From Apostichopus leukothele (Eukaryota; Echinodermata; Holothuroidea; Aspidochirotida; Stichopodidae): a DNA stretch of 22,392 nt. This document shows positions 19,959 to 22,392 of the stretch, in pieces (position 1 is the first letter of the stretch; each line of letters starts with the position of its first letter). The position numbers and the translations under genes are program-made. Where the stretch lies: positions 565,373 to 587,764 of the forward strand of contig JAAAKB020000011.1 of NCBI GenBank assembly GCA_010014835.2, given 5' to 3'. A model generated the notes under the pieces. The model saw nothing but the letters and a program-made list of their open reading frames with translations, did not search any database and had not been told where the DNA came from.

Positions 19959-20143
19959 TTTTCCTTTAAATTATATTATTGCATTTCTTAACTATCGAAG
20001 ATAAGACTGGAGGCCACTACTTGGGATACATGGTGTGCGGTTGATTACAGGGGCTACGGCTTCCGTCGAGTTGCTTAAATCTCACCCTTCCCTTACCACC
20101 CACTCCGTAGGGAATATTTGAAACACTGGCGGGTTATACCCCT

Positions 20144-20428
20144 ATGAAAAATCTTGTGCACATAGTAGACCTCTGTATTCTTCTTAACATAACTTTAGGG
20201 GCTGAGGGCCAGTCTCCTACCACTCACCTCGAAAATTTGACCCATATAGTAAATAGCTCCCTTGTTATTGAAACAAATGGAAATGCAGACCTGAAATATC
20301 ACGTCCCAGGTCATTTGTATGATGTGTTAATTATAAGGGAGGGGATGCCCTTTGATTTAAAGCAGTTGATGGTTGTTGTAATTTGCTTGCAGGTCTTTAT
20401 TTCTTTGTGTACCTTTTTCTCAGTGTAA
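20144..20428 (+). other. Small open frame, possible secreted or membrane peptide
   Basis: 94 codons. The start MKNLVHIVDLCILLNITLGA looks like a signal peptide, NLT and NSS give potential N-glycosylation sites, and the end LMVVVICLQVFISLCTFF looks like a membrane helix. No family is recognised. There is no evident promoter or splice context, and the AT-rich surroundings readily give hydrophobic chance frames. I rate it unlikely to be a real gene but worth recording. Confidence 0.15.
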
Positions 20429-21060
20429 TTAAATTACTTTTTTTTCACTATTTAGTTTCATTATTTTTTTTAAATTTAATTTGAATTATTGCATTAATAG
20501 AAATTAATTTGATTTATGAATTAGTTTGTACATATTGATGAATTTGAATTCAAAATTATTGAATATTCCTGAAACAGGTAAAAGAAAAAAGAAATCTCTG
20601 TTGTCAACGTTACGGTCAGTTGTCAGTCAGACACCCCATCTTTCGCGACTGCACTTTTCAACCTTTTTTTTCGATACATTTGTAGCCTACCACTGGCCAT
20701 CACTTCACAAACTTATTAATCACTCTGGTTAACCAAGTAAGCAACTGAGTATAAGTTATCTGCTTGAAGGCTACATAGACTACTTACGACAAACGCTATG
20801 TTAATGTAACAGTCACAGTACCGGTGCAAGGGGACTGGGTTGGAAGCGGATCAGTCGTTCGGTAGTTTGGTTTTCGTGCCCAGGTTCTTTCCTGGACCAC
20901 TTTTTCTTAAAAAATCCCCTTCTTTTTGCAACAAATTATTTGACGACATAGTGAATTGCCAAAAAATACATTGCTTTTTCCTAGCGCGCTTAATATTATT
21001 TTCTTGGGGAAGGGGGTGGGCTATTCATCACTTACATGAAATTTGTTTAATTGTTCACTT
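20429..21060. other. Stretch without supported features
   Basis: AT-rich non-coding DNA with short T runs; plus-strand frames at 20526-20732 and 20840-21124 have no recognised motif. Confidence 0.5.
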
Positions 21061-21310
21061 CATTCCAACTGAGCATTTGGAATTAAGTGAAAAATTAAGC
21101 ATGTTGCAGAAAATGTTGAGTTGACGAGATACGATAAGATGTCAATTTAACATTTTGCAGAAAAATGTCCAAATACTCAGTTGGAATGAAGTGAAAAATT
21201 GAACATTTTGCAGCAAAATGTCCAATTGACGAGGTATGATAAGTTGTCAATTAAACATTTTGCAGAAAATTGTTCGATTGCTCAGTTAAAGCAACTGAGC
21301 AATCCAACAT
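21061..21310 (+). repeat. Tandem 104/105-bp repeat rich in dyads
   Basis: TTGGAAT(T/G)AAGTGAAAAATT starts at 21077 and 21181, and TTGACGAG(A/G)TA(C/T)GATAAG at 21121 and 21226, giving two copies of about 104-105 bases and a partial third. Units contain ACATTTT/AAAATGT hairpins around GCAG(A). The array is flanked by inverted motifs: CATTCCAACTGAG (21061) against CTCAGTTGGAATG, and GATTGCTCAGTT against AACTGAGCAATC (12-bp stem, 5-base loop, at 21276-21304). Confidence 0.75.
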
Positions 21311-21765
21311 TTTCCTGATTTTTGATAAGATTTTATCGTTGTTATCTTAACAATTTACTGAAAAATGTCCAACTTATGGGGCAAAGTTTTCCTTATGTTG
21401 ATGGCACTTTTAAGCTTCCGTAGATTAGCATTGAGTGTTTTATTGTATTCCACAGACCATATATATCCTGAACTTATTTGAAGCTAGCCTGCTAGCGAAC
21501 AGGATTATCCCACCCAATAGCAAAATTAGTACATAGATAAACCAAATTGAAGCTGGCGAACGTTGTACAGATGTTCTATTAGGCATTTTTTTTAGAGTAT
21601 TCAAAATCTTACGAAGGTTTGTACGGTGGAGTATAAAGATCGCGAGATACAATTTCTCAAAGTGGCAAGGAAAACGTAAATATGACTGATTAAAGGTCAA
21701 TCTTAACCGAAATTTTTAGGTCATTCACAATCACAAGAATATATGAATAGGCCTAGGTAAATTAT

Positions 21766-21799
21766 AGTGCGACAGTCGGCAAGTTCCGACTGTCGCACT
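21766..21799 (+). other. Perfect 14-bp hairpin
   Basis: AGTGCGACAGTCGG (21766-21779) and CCGACTGTCGCACT (21786-21799) are exact reverse complements around the loop CAAGTT. This is GC-rich relative to its surroundings. It is not followed by a histone-type element and I recognise no RNA family; it may be a fold-back repeat remnant. Confidence 0.5.
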
Positions 21800-22392
21800 C
21801 AAATTTTCCAACTACTGTCAGTTTTACCAAGATTGGGGAGTGAGACACCCCCCACATGCCCCCTCTGAGATGTCCCTGCTCATTGCGTCCCTGAGGACAG
21901 TGGTGTCAAATCACACTGCGACATGAAATGCTTTGCATCAATAAGAACATTTGCAAAAGGCTACACTTACGGATGTCTTCTACCAAGAAATAATAGGAGG
22001 GGTACCCCATTTCACCTTACTTATATCAGCTACATTCACTGTGAACATGAAAAGGGCTTGGAGTACAATAAGCCATAGACTGACAAAAATCAAAGAAAAC
22101 TCAGCTGGTAAGCAGCGCCCTAGCCAATTGAAAACCTGCTTTCCAGTTTTTAAAGTATGTTCATCACTAATTAAGGACATTTTTAAATCAGTTTGATGCA
22201 AAAGCTCTCTCCTCAGACAAATAAAGTTGCCCTACCGAATTTATCAGAAAATGCTAGGGGGTATGAGTTTAAGATAGTTGGGAATTACCAGGGTTAGGTG
22301 TTTTCTGTGCCATTCTCTGTGTGAAAGTTCTCTGGCAGAAGTTCATGTCCAGGGGCTGGGGTTGTCTAACACCAGTTATCACTGTCTGTTCT
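21800..22392. other. Terminal stretch without supported features
   Basis: No exon, RNA gene or repeat is supported. Opposing 73- and 81-codon frames at 21951-22201 are mutual shadows with no motif. An AATAAA occurs near 22219 without an identifiable gene upstream. Confidence 0.5.

Noticed and set aside
1-22392. CRISPR array, prokaryotic operon, reverse transcriptase or transposase gene
   Set aside because: No spaced exact repeats of CRISPR type, no dense same-strand frames and no RT, integrase or transposase motifs seen.

Overview
This is eukaryotic (metazoan) genomic DNA. It is AT-rich, has introns, microsatellites, homopolymer runs, decayed interspersed repeats and a 100-base assembly gap of N (12017-12116). 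There is no sign of bacterial gene organisation. The only gene identified with confidence is on the plus strand: the 3' part of a POU class 6 homeobox gene, closest in remembered motifs to vertebrate POU6F2 (RPF-1). Seven consecutive exons (1978-2202, 2807-3068, 3680-3812, 4168-4358, 4947-5171, 5759-5930, 6316-6709) are joined by GT-AG introns. Their phases agree at every junction, giving one open frame of 533 residues and a stop. The single compact POU6 gene and the general base composition suggest an invertebrate, possibly an echinoderm or other non-vertebrate deuterostome; the phylum is an inference only.

Layout. 1-1977 is the intron or flank upstream of the first visible exon. It holds a G-rich tract, an ATG-less open frame at 506-763 and a striking 24-bp stem hairpin at 1532-1593. 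1978-6709 carries the exons: five encode a Ser/Thr/Gln-rich N-terminal region and two encode the POU-specific domain and the homeodomain. The introns contain a tRNA-derived SINE-like insert (about 3395-3560), a tandem array with a 167-bp higher-order period (about 4405-4840) and a 13-bp triplication rich in homeodomain-like sites (5970-6011). 6710-9500 is either 3' UTR or last intron plus 3' UTR: two donor sites overlap the last codons, and a strong acceptor at 8137-8138 would add only two residues. It also holds a 43-bp tandem repeat and two Pumilio-type motifs.

9500-22392 has no gene I can name. It contains simple repeats, a T40 tract, a candidate CTCF-type site (12722), a cluster of forkhead and CRE-like motifs (13511-13586), facing poly-C and poly-G tracts (16001-16140), a degenerate 42-60 bp repeat array (16680-17415), an isolated 108-bp segment with excellent splice signals (18036-18143), a second tRNA-derived SINE-like sequence on the minus strand (about 19888-19958), a 94-codon frame predicted to have a signal peptide and membrane segment (20144-20428), a dyad-rich 104/105-bp tandem repeat (21061-21310) and a perfect 14-bp hairpin (21766-21799).

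I found no new multi-gene system. The most interesting items are the 1532-1593 hairpin, the possible in-frame stop-containing cassette exon at the POU-specific intron (the position where vertebrate POU6F2 has an alternative insertion), the alternative 3' ends, and the TTAATTTA triplication inside the gene's own intron.
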